Source: UBA3871 sp041797745 (GTDB lineage Bacteria; Bacillota; Clostridia; Peptostreptococcales; Anaerovoracaceae). Taken from it: a stretch of 54,691 nucleotides of DNA. A model generated the notes under the pieces. It was not told the origin of the DNA. It searched no databases and saw only the letters and a program-made list of their open reading frames with translations. Each line of letters begins with the position of its first letter. Position 1 is the stretch's first letter. Where the stretch lies: contig JBHBZU010000002.1 in NCBI GenBank assembly GCA_041797745.1, positions 1 through 54,691 on the forward strand. The letters run 5' to 3'. Positions 15,537-23,739 of the stretch are shown here, piece by piece. Both the position numbers and the translations under genes were made by a program.

Positions 15537-16557
15537 TTGAATTTATCAAAGGTTAAAGAACTTCTTAAAGCGAATTTAGGTGAGGAAGCGGTTGTTGAAA
15601 ATGCGGATATGCGTTCCTACACCTCATTTAGAGCCGGTGGAAAAGCAAGGCTCTTAGTAAAACCCAAGAGTTTGGAAGATTTAAGATATACTTTGTATAT
15701 GCTGGGACGCACTGGAGGGGCAGAGGGTTGTCAGGGATGTTCAGGTTCATGTTGCAGCGGTTGCGAAGTTAAAGGCTGCGGGGGCAATGGCACTTGTTGC
15801 GGTCAAGCAGTGGAATATATGGTTATCGGCAACGGTTCCAATTTACTCATCCGTGATGGCGGCTATGAGGGTGTATTGGTACATATTGGCGACGGGCTGG
15901 AGCATATAAGGGTAGAAGATTGCGAGCTTGTGGCAGGAGCAGGGGCTTTGCTTTCACAGGTTGCCGCCAAGGCGGCAGAGGCGTCCCTTACAGGCTTTGA
16001 ATTTGCGGGGGGGTATTCCTGGAAGCGTAGGCGGAGCCGTATTTATGAATGCGGGAGCTTACGGCGGAGAAATGGCTCATATACTGAAAGAAGTTAAGAC
16101 TATTTCAAAGGATGGAACCGTGGAGCGAATTGTGCCGGCAGAGGAGCTTGGACTTGGCTATCGCCACAGCAACCTGATGAAAACAGGGGAAGTGGTGGTT
16201 GAAGCAAGGTATATTCTGTCTAAAGGTGACCAAAAGGCTATTCGTGCGCAGATGAAAGAGCTTGCCAAGAAGAGAAATGAAAAACAACCGGTAAATCTTC
16301 CCTCCGCAGGCAGTTTCTTTAAGAGACCTGAGGGCAATTTTGCAGGAGCTCTCATTGAGAATGCAGGTCTTAAGGGACTGATGGTAGGGGGAGCACAAGT
16401 TTCGGTGCTTCACGCAGGTTTTATCGTAAATAGAGGAGGAGCCACCTCGGAGGATATTGAAAGACTTATGAGGCTGGTTCAAAATACGGTTTTAAGAGAT
16501 ACGGGTGTACTTTTAGAGCCGGAAGTTAGAATACTGGGAAATAAGAACTATGAGTAG
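15537..16557 (+). pseudogene. murB: murB, UDP-N-acetylenolpyruvoylglucosamine reductase, frameshifted and with a Cys-rich insertion
   Basis: MurB makes UDP-N-acetylmuramate in peptidoglycan synthesis. It starts at a TTG (15537) after gggagg. The first frame carries YTSFRAGGKA and the FAD loop VIGNGSNLLIRDGGYEG, then ends in FEFAGG. The second frame continues with IPGSVGGAVFMNAGAYGGE and SAGSFFKRPEGNFAGALIENAGLKG. The break is in a run of seven G (16007-16013); six G would restore a 339-aa protein. It may be a real mutation, phase variation, or a sequencing error, and the gene is essential. Residues 61-90 are an insertion with eight cysteines not usual in MurB. Confidence 0.85.
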
Positions 16558-17317
16558 CAGTAACAAATATATTTTTAGCGGATATGATTTCGGTGGCTAT
16601 GCCATAACCTACGATTTACATACCCATACTACCTATTCCCACGGAATCGGAAGTATAGAAGACAATGTATCGGCAGCTGTAAAGGCGGGACTTTCAAAGA
16701 TTGCAATTACCGACCATGGCCCCGGACATCTTACCTATGGGATTGACCGCAAAGCAGTGCCCAATATGAGAAAAGATGTGGAAGAGGCTCAGCTTCGGCA
16801 TTCTGAAATAGAAGTTCTGCTGGGAGTGGAAGCCAACATAGGTCTTAAGGGAAACCATTTGGATGTATCAAAGGAAGAAATATCTGCTTACGATTTCATT
16901 ATTGCGGGGTACCATTACGGTATCTTACACGGAAACTGTGTGCCTAACTGGATTAACCACCATGTAGCAGGAGGCTATTGCAAGAAGTTGCTTATGAAGA
17001 AAAACACCGATATGACGGTTGCGGCGCTTCACGAGAATAATATAAGCATTCTTACACATCCGGGGGACAAGGGACCTTTCGACATGAGAGAGCTGGCAAG
17101 AGCTTGTGCGGAAACCGATACTCTTATGGAAGTGTCTACGTGGCACAGTCATTTAACCCTTTCGGAGCTTGTCATTTGCCGTGAATACGATGTTAAATTC
17201 ATTGTCAGTTCCGACGCGCATATGCCGGCAAGGGTGGGAGACGCAGGAAAGGCTATCGAAAGACTCTTTGCAGCAGGAATTGAACCGGAGCGGGTTGTAA
17301 ATATAGTAAAAAAATAA
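16550..17317 (+). CDS. PHP-domain phosphohydrolase
   Basis: A 255-aa protein of the PHP superfamily (YcdX/HisK-like), metal-dependent phosphoesterases. The metal-binding motif DLHTHTTYSHG lies at about 22-32, ITDHGPGH at about 53-60, and GYHYGILHGN, THPGD and SSDAHMP supply later His and Asp ligands. Length is usual. The ATG overlaps the murB end by 8 nt. Substrate unknown; it is often found beside murB and rapZ in Clostridia, which suggests a cell-envelope or housekeeping link. Confidence 0.88.
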   Translation: MSSSNKYIFSGYDFGGYAITYDLHTHTTYSHGIGSIEDNVSAAVKAGLSKIAITDHGPGHLTYGIDRKAVPNMRKDVEEAQLRHSEIEVLLGVEANIGLKGNHLDVSKEEISAYDFIIAGYHYGILHGNCVPNWINHHVAGGYCKKLLMKKNTDMTVAALHENNISILTHPGDKGPFDMRELARACAETDTLMEVSTWHSHLTLSELVICREYDVKFIVSSDAHMPARVGDAGKAIERLFAAGIEPERVVNIVKK

Positions 17318-17428
17318 TGTAAATGATTAAGTAAGAGATTACATAAGATATTACGCAAAATATTACAAAAAATATTACGCAAAAGAAATGTTCTAATTGG
17401 TTTTAAGTAAAATTAGGAGTGAGGGAAT
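17318..17428 (+). repeat. AT-rich degenerate repeats (atattacgcaaa) before rapZ
   Basis: The gap holds three neighbouring units, atattacgcaaa, atattacaaaaa and atattacgcaaa, with the related agattacata just upstream. No promoter is clear. Confidence 0.55.
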
Positions 17429-18283
17429 ATGAAAGTTGTTATCGTAACAGGTTTATCAGGTGCGGGAAAGTCCCAAGCAGTTAACTGTTTGGAGGATATA
17501 GGTTATTATTGCGTAGACAATATGCCACCTGCTTTATTTAAAAATTTCATAGATCTTATTGACAGCAGTTCCTCTGAAGTAGGCAAAGTAGCCATGGTAA
17601 TTGATGTCCGTGGAGGCGAATTTTTTGACAACGCTTTAGGGGTTATCCATGACCTTAAGAAAAATGGAGTTGATGTTAAACTAATTTATCTTGAAGCCGG
17701 CATTGATGTTTTAATACGCAGATATAACGAAACCAGAAGAAGTCATCCTCTGGCAAAATCAGGCAGTTCTCGAAAGGGAATTGAAAAAGAGATGGAAATA
17801 CTTTCAGAGGTGCGCAAGCATGCGGATTTGATTATTGATACTTCCAAAATGAAATCCATGCGCCTAAAGGAAGAGGTTAAGGAATTTTTAGAGGGGGAAA
17901 GTCATGCAGGAAGCTTTACCATAAATGTAACATCCTTTGGCTTTAAATATGGTATTCCGCAGGAAGCTGATTTGGTTTTTGACGTTCGTTTCATTCCGAA
18001 TCCGTTCTACGTGCCCAGCCTTAAAAAACTTACAGGGAACAATAAAAAAGTTCAGGAATATGTGATGAAGTATCAGGAAACTAAGGATTTCATAGAAAGC
18101 TTGGACTCTATGATTGCGAAACTGATTCCATCATATATCAGAGAGGGAAAATACAATCTTAATATTGCTTTCGGATGTACAGGAGGTCAGCACAGATCCG
18201 TTACTTTAGCAAACGTTTTTTCTGAAAAATTTAAAGCAGAGGGTCATCGCGTGACCCTCACTCATAGGGAAATAAGCAAGTAA
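17429..18283 (+). CDS. rapZ: RNase adapter / nucleotide-binding protein RapZ (YvcJ)
   Basis: A 284-aa P-loop protein with Walker A GLSGAGKS at 8-15, followed by the family block VDNMPPALF. The C-terminal domain carries SFGFKYGIPQEADLVFDVRFIPNPFY and the signature GCTGGQHRSVTLA, with conserved Cys and His. In Gram-negatives RapZ controls GlcN6P synthase by directing sRNA cleavage; in Firmicutes YvcJ has ATPase and GTPase activity. The usual partners yvcK and whiA should follow directly, but whiA lies 8 kb downstream and yvcK is not in the window. Confidence 0.95.
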   Translation: MKVVIVTGLSGAGKSQAVNCLEDIGYYCVDNMPPALFKNFIDLIDSSSSEVGKVAMVIDVRGGEFFDNALGVIHDLKKNGVDVKLIYLEAGIDVLIRRYNETRRSHPLAKSGSSRKGIEKEMEILSEVRKHADLIIDTSKMKSMRLKEEVKEFLEGESHAGSFTINVTSFGFKYGIPQEADLVFDVRFIPNPFYVPSLKKLTGNNKKVQEYVMKYQETKDFIESLDSMIAKLIPSYIREGKYNLNIAFGCTGGQHRSVTLANVFSEKFKAEGHRVTLTHREISK

Positions 18284-18343
18284 ATTCTTTGATACGCATT
18301 AAATCTTTGTGAGGGAGAAACCTTAAAGAAATGTGTACTCGGA

Positions 18344-18372
18344 TTGCATATTGACTGACAATATGATATACT
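18344..18372 (+). promoter_or_regulatory. Promoter of the beta-keto acid cleavage enzyme gene
   Basis: TTGCAT at 18344-18349, a 17-nt spacer, and TATACT at 18367-18372. The leader then holds a short GC-rich hairpin (gccc ttt gggg) before the ATG at 18454. Confidence 0.65.
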
Positions 18373-18453
18373 TATCAACGATTAACGTGATTTTGGAGCC
18401 CTTTGGGGCGCCTTAATATAAACTAACTTTTATGTATGAAAAGGAGATTGACA

Positions 18454-19281
18454 ATGGAAAAGTTAATTATCAGTGCTTGTATTTGTGGAGCAGAAGTAAC
18501 AAAGGAAAACAATCCGGCTGTTCCTTATACTGTAGAGGAAGTTGTAAGAGAAGCAAAGTCCGCTTATGAGGCGGGTGCGGCTCTTATTCACCTGCACGTA
18601 AGATGGGACGACGGTACGCCTACACAGGACAAGGGCAGATTTCAAGAAATGGTTGATGCTATTAGAAAAGAATGTCCTGATGTTATTATTCAGCCATCCA
18701 CAGGAGGCGCAGTTGGTATGACTGACCTTGAAAGACTTCAGTCCACAGAGATTACACCTACACCTGAAATGGCTACACTTGACTGCGGTACTTGCAACTT
18801 CGGCGGAGATGAAATCTTTATCAATACAGAAAATACTATCAACAACTTCGGAGATATCATGAAGCAGAGAGGCATTAAGCCTGAATGTGAAGTGTTCGAC
18901 AAGGGGATGATTGACTTTGCCCTCAAGGCAGCTAAAAAGGGTCATATTGACTATCCAATTCACTTTGACTTTGTATTAGGTGTGCAGATGACTGCAACTC
19001 CAAGAGATTTGGTGTTCATGGCAACTTCCGTTCCGGCAGACTCAACTTGGACTGCAACAGGTATCGGTAAAAACTGCTGGGGTATCGTAGCTACAACTAT
19101 TGCTCTTGGAGGTCACGTTCGTGTGGGTTTTGAAGACAATGTTTACATTAGCAAGGGCGTTCTTGCCAAGTCCAACGGAGAAATGGTTGAAAGAGTAGTT
19201 CAGATGGCTAAACTGATGAACAGAGAAATTGCAACTCCGGCAGAAGCTAGAGAAATTCTCGGACTCAAGCCGTTAAAGTAA
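18454..19281 (+). CDS. Beta-keto acid cleavage enzyme (Kce/BKACE family)
   Basis: A 275-aa TIM-barrel enzyme of the BKACE family. The founder, Kce, cleaves 3-keto-5-aminohexanoate with acetyl-CoA in lysine fermentation. The zinc site fits H46 and H48 in IHLHVR and E227 in GHVRVGFEDN. Length is normal. The ATG at 18454 follows aaggag with 7-8 nt spacing, so the upstream ATG at 18436, which is part of the ribosome site, is not the start. No other lysine fermentation genes are near, so the substrate may be a different beta-keto acid. Confidence 0.85.
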   Translation: MEKLIISACICGAEVTKENNPAVPYTVEEVVREAKSAYEAGAALIHLHVRWDDGTPTQDKGRFQEMVDAIRKECPDVIIQPSTGGAVGMTDLERLQSTEITPTPEMATLDCGTCNFGGDEIFINTENTINNFGDIMKQRGIKPECEVFDKGMIDFALKAAKKGHIDYPIHFDFVLGVQMTATPRDLVFMATSVPADSTWTATGIGKNCWGIVATTIALGGHVRVGFEDNVYISKGVLAKSNGEMVERVVQMAKLMNREIATPAEAREILGLKPLK

Positions 19282-19330
19282 AATCCGAAGTTAAATTGAC
19301 ATCTTAAAATTGCGGATAAATTTAATTCAA

Positions 19331-19361
19331 ATACCTAGGGCTATGTTCTGGGTATCTTTTT
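19331..19361 (+). terminator. Terminator after the BKACE gene
   Basis: atacctag pairs with ctgggtat (one G-T pair) over a 9-nt loop, followed by cttttt. Confidence 0.75.
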
Positions 19362-19468
19362 ATCATAAAGTATGAGCCCGACTGAATACCGGACGACTCT
19401 TGAAAAAATCGAAAATGTGTTGGAATAGTGAAAATATTACAATCAAAATGCAATAAGGAGGTTAAGTA

Positions 19469-20065
19469 ATGCTTAAAAAGAAACAGATAAATAAAAGAAT
19501 ATCATTTATAGCGTGTGCATTATTCGGGTTAATGATGTGCTTCATAATTTTGAGCACAATGACCCAAGTAGTTGCGGCGGAATCGAAAGCAAGTGCTTTG
19601 GGATACCCCGTTTATGTAAACGGAAAACAGATAAAAATGAATGAAGCACTGATTCAGGACGGCAGGACATACGTTCAGCTTCGAGAACTCTGCGGTCAGA
19701 TGAATACAACAGTTGATTGGATTGATCCGTCACAGCATATGCTTCCTGCTCCGGGAGGTAGTCTCCCCGAGGGAATAAATCTTACAAACCCGACTTATGT
19801 TTATACTGATGAGGTGACTAACTATTACGACACAAAACAGAAAATAAAATGCGTCGAAATAACAGGTATATACGAGAAATATAAGACAGGCAGCAATCTA
19901 AAGTATGCTTTTGGTGATGGAGGTCTTGTGGTTAAAACCGATGGAACGGAAAAAGTAATCCCTCTGAAATATAATCCAAACAATGGAAGAATGTATGTAT
20001 CAGTAGATGAATTTAGGGAAAAAGTACAGCCTTATCTTGTGGACATATGTATGCAAGTTAAGTAA
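19469..20065 (+). CDS. Secreted protein with a copper-amine-oxidase-N-like stalk domain
   Basis: A 198-aa protein with a basic N-terminus, one hydrophobic segment (about 11-30) and an AxA-like site near VVAAES, a signal peptide or membrane anchor. Residues 45-86 (YPVYVNGKQIKMNEALIQDG, then RTYVQLRELC and TVDWID) match the small repeated stalk domain common in clostridial cell-wall proteins. The C-terminal part has no recognisable enzyme motif. It starts after aaggaggttaagta. A fragment of a similar C-terminus lies just downstream. Function unknown. Confidence 0.75.
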   Translation: MLKKKQINKRISFIACALFGLMMCFIILSTMTQVVAAESKASALGYPVYVNGKQIKMNEALIQDGRTYVQLRELCGQMNTTVDWIDPSQHMLPAPGGSLPEGINLTNPTYVYTDEVTNYYDTKQKIKCVEITGIYEKYKTGSNLKYAFGDGGLVVKTDGTEKVIPLKYNPNNGRMYVSVDEFREKVQPYLVDICMQVK

Positions 20066-20191
20066 TCCTTACATTAACATGCCTTAAGTTGAAAAAGTTA
20101 TTCAATTCTTGGCATTAGCAAAGGATTATCTTCTTTGCAAATAGCATACTGATGTTCTAGAGGCTAAAGTTACAGGTCTGATAAAGAATCT

Positions 20192-20302
20192 ATGGTAATA
20201 GTTCCAAGACAGGACGGATTGTACTGTATAAGTGGTGGCAAAAACATTAATCGGGACGAATTTGTGAACACGTTAAAAAAGTCATTAAAAGAAGTATTAT
20301 AA
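20192..20302 (+). pseudogene. Remnant of a paralogue of the stalk-domain protein
   Basis: The frame MVIVPRQDGLYCISGG followed by KNINRDEFVNTLKKSLKEVL resembles the last 35 residues of the preceding protein (KVIPLKYNPNNGRMYVSVDE, then FREKVQPYL). It has no ribosome site or N-terminal part. It looks like the tail of a decayed duplicate. The 20066-20388 gap otherwise holds only the next promoter. Confidence 0.5.
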
Positions 20303-20318
20303 ATATCTTACTTTCATA

Positions 20319-20348
20319 TTGCTTTTTTACACTGATATGTGGTAGAAT
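20319..20348 (+). promoter_or_regulatory. Promoter of the iron alcohol dehydrogenase gene
   Basis: TTGCTT at 20319-20324, an 18-nt spacer, and TAGAAT at 20343-20348, about 41 nt before the ATG. Confidence 0.6.
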
Positions 20349-20388
20349 ACAGTAACTTGTTAAATATATAACGAAACAGGAGGTCATT

Positions 20389-21606
20389 ATGGCACGTTTT
20401 ACTTTACCAAGAGATGTATATCACGGAAAAGGTTCATTAGAAGCACTTAAAACTTTTGAGGGAAAGAGAGCTATGATTTGTGTAGGCGGCGGCTCTATGA
20501 AGAAATTCGGCTTCCTTGACAAAGCAGAGGCTTACCTCAAGGAAGCAGGAATGGAAGTTGAAGTTTTTGAGGGTATTGAGCCGGATCCATCGGTTGAAAC
20601 AGTTATGCGCGGAGCGGAAGCTATGGCTAAATTCCAGCCTGACTGGATTGTTGCTATAGGCGGAGGTTCCCCAATAGACGCAGCGAAAGCAATGTGGATT
20701 AAGTATGAATATCCTGAATGCACTTTTGAAGATATGTGCAAGGTTTTCGGACTACCTAAGCTTCGCACAAAGGCTCATTTCTGTGCAGTTTCTTCAACAT
20801 CGGGAACAGCAACAGAAGTTACAGCTTTCTCAATCATTACAAACTATGATGACGGAGTTAAGTATCCTATTGCTGACTTTGAAATTACACCGGATGTAGC
20901 GATTGTAGACCCTGAACTTGCAGAAACTATGCCTAAAAAGCTCGTTGCTCATACAGGTATGGATGCATTCACTCATGCTGTTGAAGCATATGTGTCCACA
21001 GCAAACTGCGAATATACAGACCCACTTGCAATCCATGCAATTGAAATGATTCAGAAAGACCTTGTTGGTTCTTATGGTGGAGATATGGAAAAGAGAGCTT
21101 CAATGCACGATGCACAGTGTCTTGCAGGAATGGCGTTTTCAAACGCTCTTCTCGGAATTGTTCACTCGATGGCTCATAAGACAGGTGCCGCTTTTGCGGA
21201 CTTCGGAGCTCACATCATCCACGGTGCAGCAAATGCAATGTATCTGCCAAAGGTAATCGCTTTCAATGCTAAGGATGAAACAGCAAAGAAACGCTATGGT
21301 GTTCTCGCTGACTATATGCATTTGGGTGGAAACACAGATGATGAAAAGGTTGCACTTCTTATCAAGTTCTGTCGCGACATGAATGACCAGCTCAATATTC
21401 CGCATGGTATTAAATTCTATGGAGCAGACAGCTATCCGACAGAGCAGGGTTTTGTGCCTGAAGAAGTTTTCCTTGAAAGACTTCCTGAAATTGCAAGACT
21501 CGCTATTGGTGACGCCTGCACAGGTTCAAACCCAAGGATTCCGAGTCAGGAAGAAATGGAAAAACTGTTAAAGGCAGCTTACTACGATACAGAAGTAGAC
21601 TTTTAA
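20389..21606 (+). CDS. Iron-containing alcohol dehydrogenase
   Basis: A 405-aa NAD(P)H-dependent enzyme of the group III alcohol dehydrogenases. The nucleotide loop GGGSPIDAAK is at 91-100 and STSGTATEVT at 136-145. Metal ligands fit D192 and H196 (DAFTH), H259 (GIVHS) and H278 (IIHGAAN). The stretch between the last two His residues is longer than in FucO-type enzymes. Likely a fermentative aldehyde reductase, such as butanol or 4-hydroxybutyrate dehydrogenase; the substrate is not decidable. It starts after aggaggtcatt and ends at a strong terminator, so it is monocistronic. Confidence 0.92.
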   Translation: MARFTLPRDVYHGKGSLEALKTFEGKRAMICVGGGSMKKFGFLDKAEAYLKEAGMEVEVFEGIEPDPSVETVMRGAEAMAKFQPDWIVAIGGGSPIDAAKAMWIKYEYPECTFEDMCKVFGLPKLRTKAHFCAVSSTSGTATEVTAFSIITNYDDGVKYPIADFEITPDVAIVDPELAETMPKKLVAHTGMDAFTHAVEAYVSTANCEYTDPLAIHAIEMIQKDLVGSYGGDMEKRASMHDAQCLAGMAFSNALLGIVHSMAHKTGAAFADFGAHIIHGAANAMYLPKVIAFNAKDETAKKRYGVLADYMHLGGNTDDEKVALLIKFCRDMNDQLNIPHGIKFYGADSYPTEQGFVPEEVFLERLPEIARLAIGDACTGSNPRIPSQEEMEKLLKAAYYDTEVDF

Positions 21607-21683
21607 TCTTTAGCTTATTATAAAGTTATCTACGAGGCGAATTTGCCGTTGCGTTGGTAAAACAAAATATAAAATATAATAAC

Positions 21684-21722
21684 AAAAAGCCCGGCTCGTG
21701 TTTAATCGAGTGGGGCTTTTTT
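21684..21722 (+). terminator. Terminator after the alcohol dehydrogenase gene
   Basis: aaaaagccc and ctcg pair with cgag and gggcttttt across a loop, followed by T residues. The symmetrical A and T tracts allow use on both strands. The 21607-22158 gap (552 bp) holds this terminator, a possible decayed frame on the minus strand (21830-21980) and the toxin-antitoxin promoter. Confidence 0.8.
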
Positions 21723-22089
21723 ATGCGTAAGCAATTCTTATTTCTAAAGAAGATATGCCAAGATTTAGGTTTATAGGACAAAAAGTGTTGATAAAACCTA
21801 ATGTAACCGTTGAAAAATACGTGTTGTGATGGATTCAATCTTGTTTGAAAGAAGCTTGAGGGTGGAGAAAAAGTGTTGATAACAACTTCTTTAATACTTG
21901 AAATTTCAGCACTTATATCCGCTTTCGCCAATTCTTTTTGCTCTATAAGTCCGACAAGTCGGTTTGGTGCATTTATATTGTAACAAGCTTTGATTAATGG
22001 GGAATACTAACCATTAAGATGGAAATGCTTAAAAGCTATACTCTAATTTTATTCTTAACGCGCTCTCTTGATAATGATGAAAAAATGCA

Positions 22090-22118
22090 TTGCTTTTGTA
22101 CTTACAAAAAGATATAAT
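22090..22118 (+). promoter_or_regulatory. Promoter of the toxin-antitoxin operon
   Basis: TTGCTT at 22090-22095, a 17-nt spacer, and TATAAT at 22113-22118, about 40 nt before the antitoxin ATG. RelB-type antitoxins usually repress their own promoter. Confidence 0.65.
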
Positions 22119-22158
22119 AAAAGTGAAAAAATAATGTATTTTGAAAGGAGTGGTTGTT

Positions 22159-22467
22159 ATGGCAGCTAAGACAGCAAATCTATATGCTAGAATTGAACCG
22201 GAGGTAAAGGAACAGGCGGAGAGTATTCTTTCCTCACTTGGTATTCCTACATCCAATGCAATAAACATGTTCTATAAGCAAATTATATTTCAAAAAGGGT
22301 TGCCTTTTGAAGTGAAGATACCATCCACGGAGCCTTTAGATATGCGCACTTTGTCGGAAGAACAAATGGATATGGAACTTGGAAAAGGATATGCGGATAT
22401 GAAAGCGGGGCGTACTAAAACGGCTAACAAGACCTTTGAGGATATTCACAAGGATTATGATTTATGA
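22159..22467 (+). CDS. RelB/DinJ-family antitoxin
   Basis: A 102-aa protein. The N-terminal ribbon-helix-helix TANLYARIEPEVKEQAESIL followed by SLGIPTSNAINMFYKQI and the phrase GLPFEVKIPS are hallmarks of DinJ/RelB antitoxins. The C-terminal part, acidic and tyrosine-containing, would bind the toxin. The ATG at 22159 follows gaaaggagtggttgtt; an upstream in-frame TTG at 22141 lies in front of that site and is rejected. It overlaps the toxin gene by 4 nt (ATGA). Confidence 0.9.
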   Translation: MAAKTANLYARIEPEVKEQAESILSSLGIPTSNAINMFYKQIIFQKGLPFEVKIPSTEPLDMRTLSEEQMDMELGKGYADMKAGRTKTANKTFEDIHKDYDL

Positions 22468-22796
22468 TTTTTCAGATTAAAATATCATGGCAGGCAGAGT
22501 ATGATATTCGTAGTATTTACGAATATATTGCATTTAAACTTGAGTCTCCTAGAACTGCAAAAAGTCAGCTTGCACGATTAGAAGAAAGTATTAAAGGACT
22601 TAATCAAATGCCGGAGCGTTTTCGTAAATATGAAAATGAGCCGTGGTATAGCAGAGGTTTACGCATTATGCCCGTAGATAATTATTGCGTATTTTATATA
22701 CCTGACATGGAGAAAGTTGAAGTTACAGTAATTCGTGTCATGTATAGTGGGCGAGATACAGATAAACAGCTTGAGAAGTATACAAGTAAGGAGTAA
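22464..22796 (+). CDS. RelE/ParE-family toxin
   Basis: A 110-aa protein with the pattern of ParE/RelE toxins: an N-terminal strand FQIKISWQAEYDIRSIYEYI, basic central residues (PERFRKYENEPWYSRGLRIM), and the final strands YCVFYIPDMEKVEVTVIRVMYSGRD. Known members cut ribosome-bound mRNA or poison gyrase, and which applies here is unknown. It is translationally coupled to the antitoxin (ATGA overlap). Confidence 0.88.
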   Translation: MIFQIKISWQAEYDIRSIYEYIAFKLESPRTAKSQLARLEESIKGLNQMPERFRKYENEPWYSRGLRIMPVDNYCVFYIPDMEKVEVTVIRVMYSGRDTDKQLEKYTSKE

Positions 22797-22888
22797 AAGG
22801 ATAAATTTGGTTTCTGAAATAATCTTCCGATAGACGATTGAATATTAATTTTAGTTAACTACTGTTTTTTATAGATATATGGTGGTGG

Positions 22889-23173
22889 TTAATTGATTCC
22901 AAAGGTATCATTTATTGATTTGAAGTTATCAGCATCAAACAATGCAATAGCTTTTACCTTTGCTAATTGCTGCAACTGCTCCGAATAATACAGGCGATTA
23001 TAGGCACCTGTTAAAGCATCAGTATATAATTTTTTATTGTGGGATGTTATGGTATTTACGAATTTTTCTTTTCCGTTCATACCGAAAGCACCAAATAAAA
23101 TGTCATCATTGAGTTTGTCAACCATTTCCAACATATACGGTGTGTCGTCAACCTCAATGTATATAGATGTCAC
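22889..23173 (-). pseudogene. Truncated diguanylate cyclase (partial GGDEF domain)
   Basis: The 94-aa frame contains the start of a GGDEF domain, YTDALTGAYNRLYY and LFDADNFKSINDTFG, then a stop where the conserved His-x-x-GD would follow. The GGDEF active-site loop itself is missing. The first 45 residues look like the end of a longer sensory region. It cannot make c-di-GMP. It lies in a patch of decayed genes and is preceded by a copy of the leader module and promoter. Confidence 0.8.
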
Positions 23174-23210
23174 GAAATAAGTGTCATTATTATATTTATA
23201 AAATTTTTAT

Positions 23211-23253
23211 GGGAAGATATAGTTAAATGACTATGCAATTTGATGTTATTGTA
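23211..23253 (-). promoter_or_regulatory. Leader module copy B upstream of the truncated GGDEF gene
   Basis: On the minus strand, TACAAT (23253-23248), 13 nt, then atagtcatttaactatatct and tccc (23234-23211). A TTGGAA box lies 17 nt upstream of the -10 (23276-23271), so this is a credible promoter. The motif would begin near position +7 of the RNA, about 38 nt before the annotated start of the broken gene. Confidence 0.6.
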
Positions 23254-23430
23254 ACATGAATTTATTACAATTCCAAGTGTTCTACACTTCAAAGTTTTAT
23301 TTCTTGATTTAAAGTCTAGTTTCAGTTTGGTTCAAAGACTTTTTATAAAAATCTACAAATAAATTCAAAATATCTTTTTGAGCAAAGGGAGTAATAGAAT
23401 TAAGGATAACACTTAACCACTATTTTAGTG

Positions 23431-23580
23431 ATGTTTCAACTGACTGATGAGGAAATATCTGAACTTTCAAAGTCACAAAATGCTACCTTGAACAAAGGAA
23501 CAGGTTGAGGAAGCAAGATAAAGTACAACCCCTATGCCTTTACAGAACCGAGTATTTTTGTTCTAATATTTTTTCTAACA
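23431..23580 (+). pseudogene. Remnant of an ORF6N-domain (phage antirepressor-like) gene
   Basis: The frame reads MFQLTDEEISELSKSQNATL, NKGTG, a stop, then GSKIKYNPYAFTEPSIFVL. This matches the end of ORF6N domains, which typically read MFQLT...LRSQ...YLPYAFTEQG. The in-frame stop and the lack of the N-terminal part show decay. The 23174-23739 gap (566 bp) holds this remnant, leader module B and short direct repeats. Confidence 0.6.
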
Positions 23581-23618
23581 TTTGTGCCAATATTTGACTA
23601 TTTTTGTGCCAATATTCT
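23565..23618 (+). repeat. Direct repeats (tttgtgccaatatt) upstream of the lipase gene
   Basis: tttgtgccaatatt occurs twice, with starts 22 bp apart (23581-23594 and 23603-23616), and a diverged third unit tttttgttctaatatt lies just before. They lie about 120-175 bp upstream of the lipase start and could be regulator sites. Confidence 0.55.
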
Positions 23619-23739
23619 TATATACAAATATCTAAAAAAGCGATAGAATATAAACAACAAAATGTAAACAGGTAAAAGAAAATCAAAAGAAAAGTGTATC
23701 TTAAAAACTGATTATTTAAGCAAAAGGGGAGAGGGTAAG

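Noticed and set aside
15711..15806. Cys-rich segment as a separate small gene
   Set aside because: It is in frame with flanking MurB sequence on both sides, so it is an insertion in MurB and not an independent ORF.
18373..18453. Riboswitch in the leader of the beta-keto acid cleavage gene
   Set aside because: Only one small GC hairpin is visible and no known aptamer pattern or terminator was found.
21626..21931. 101-aa minus-strand ORF after the alcohol dehydrogenase gene
   Set aside because: It reads through the terminator hairpin. The first 50 codons look protein-like and may be a gene remnant, but no family could be named and a stop interrupts the frame upstream.
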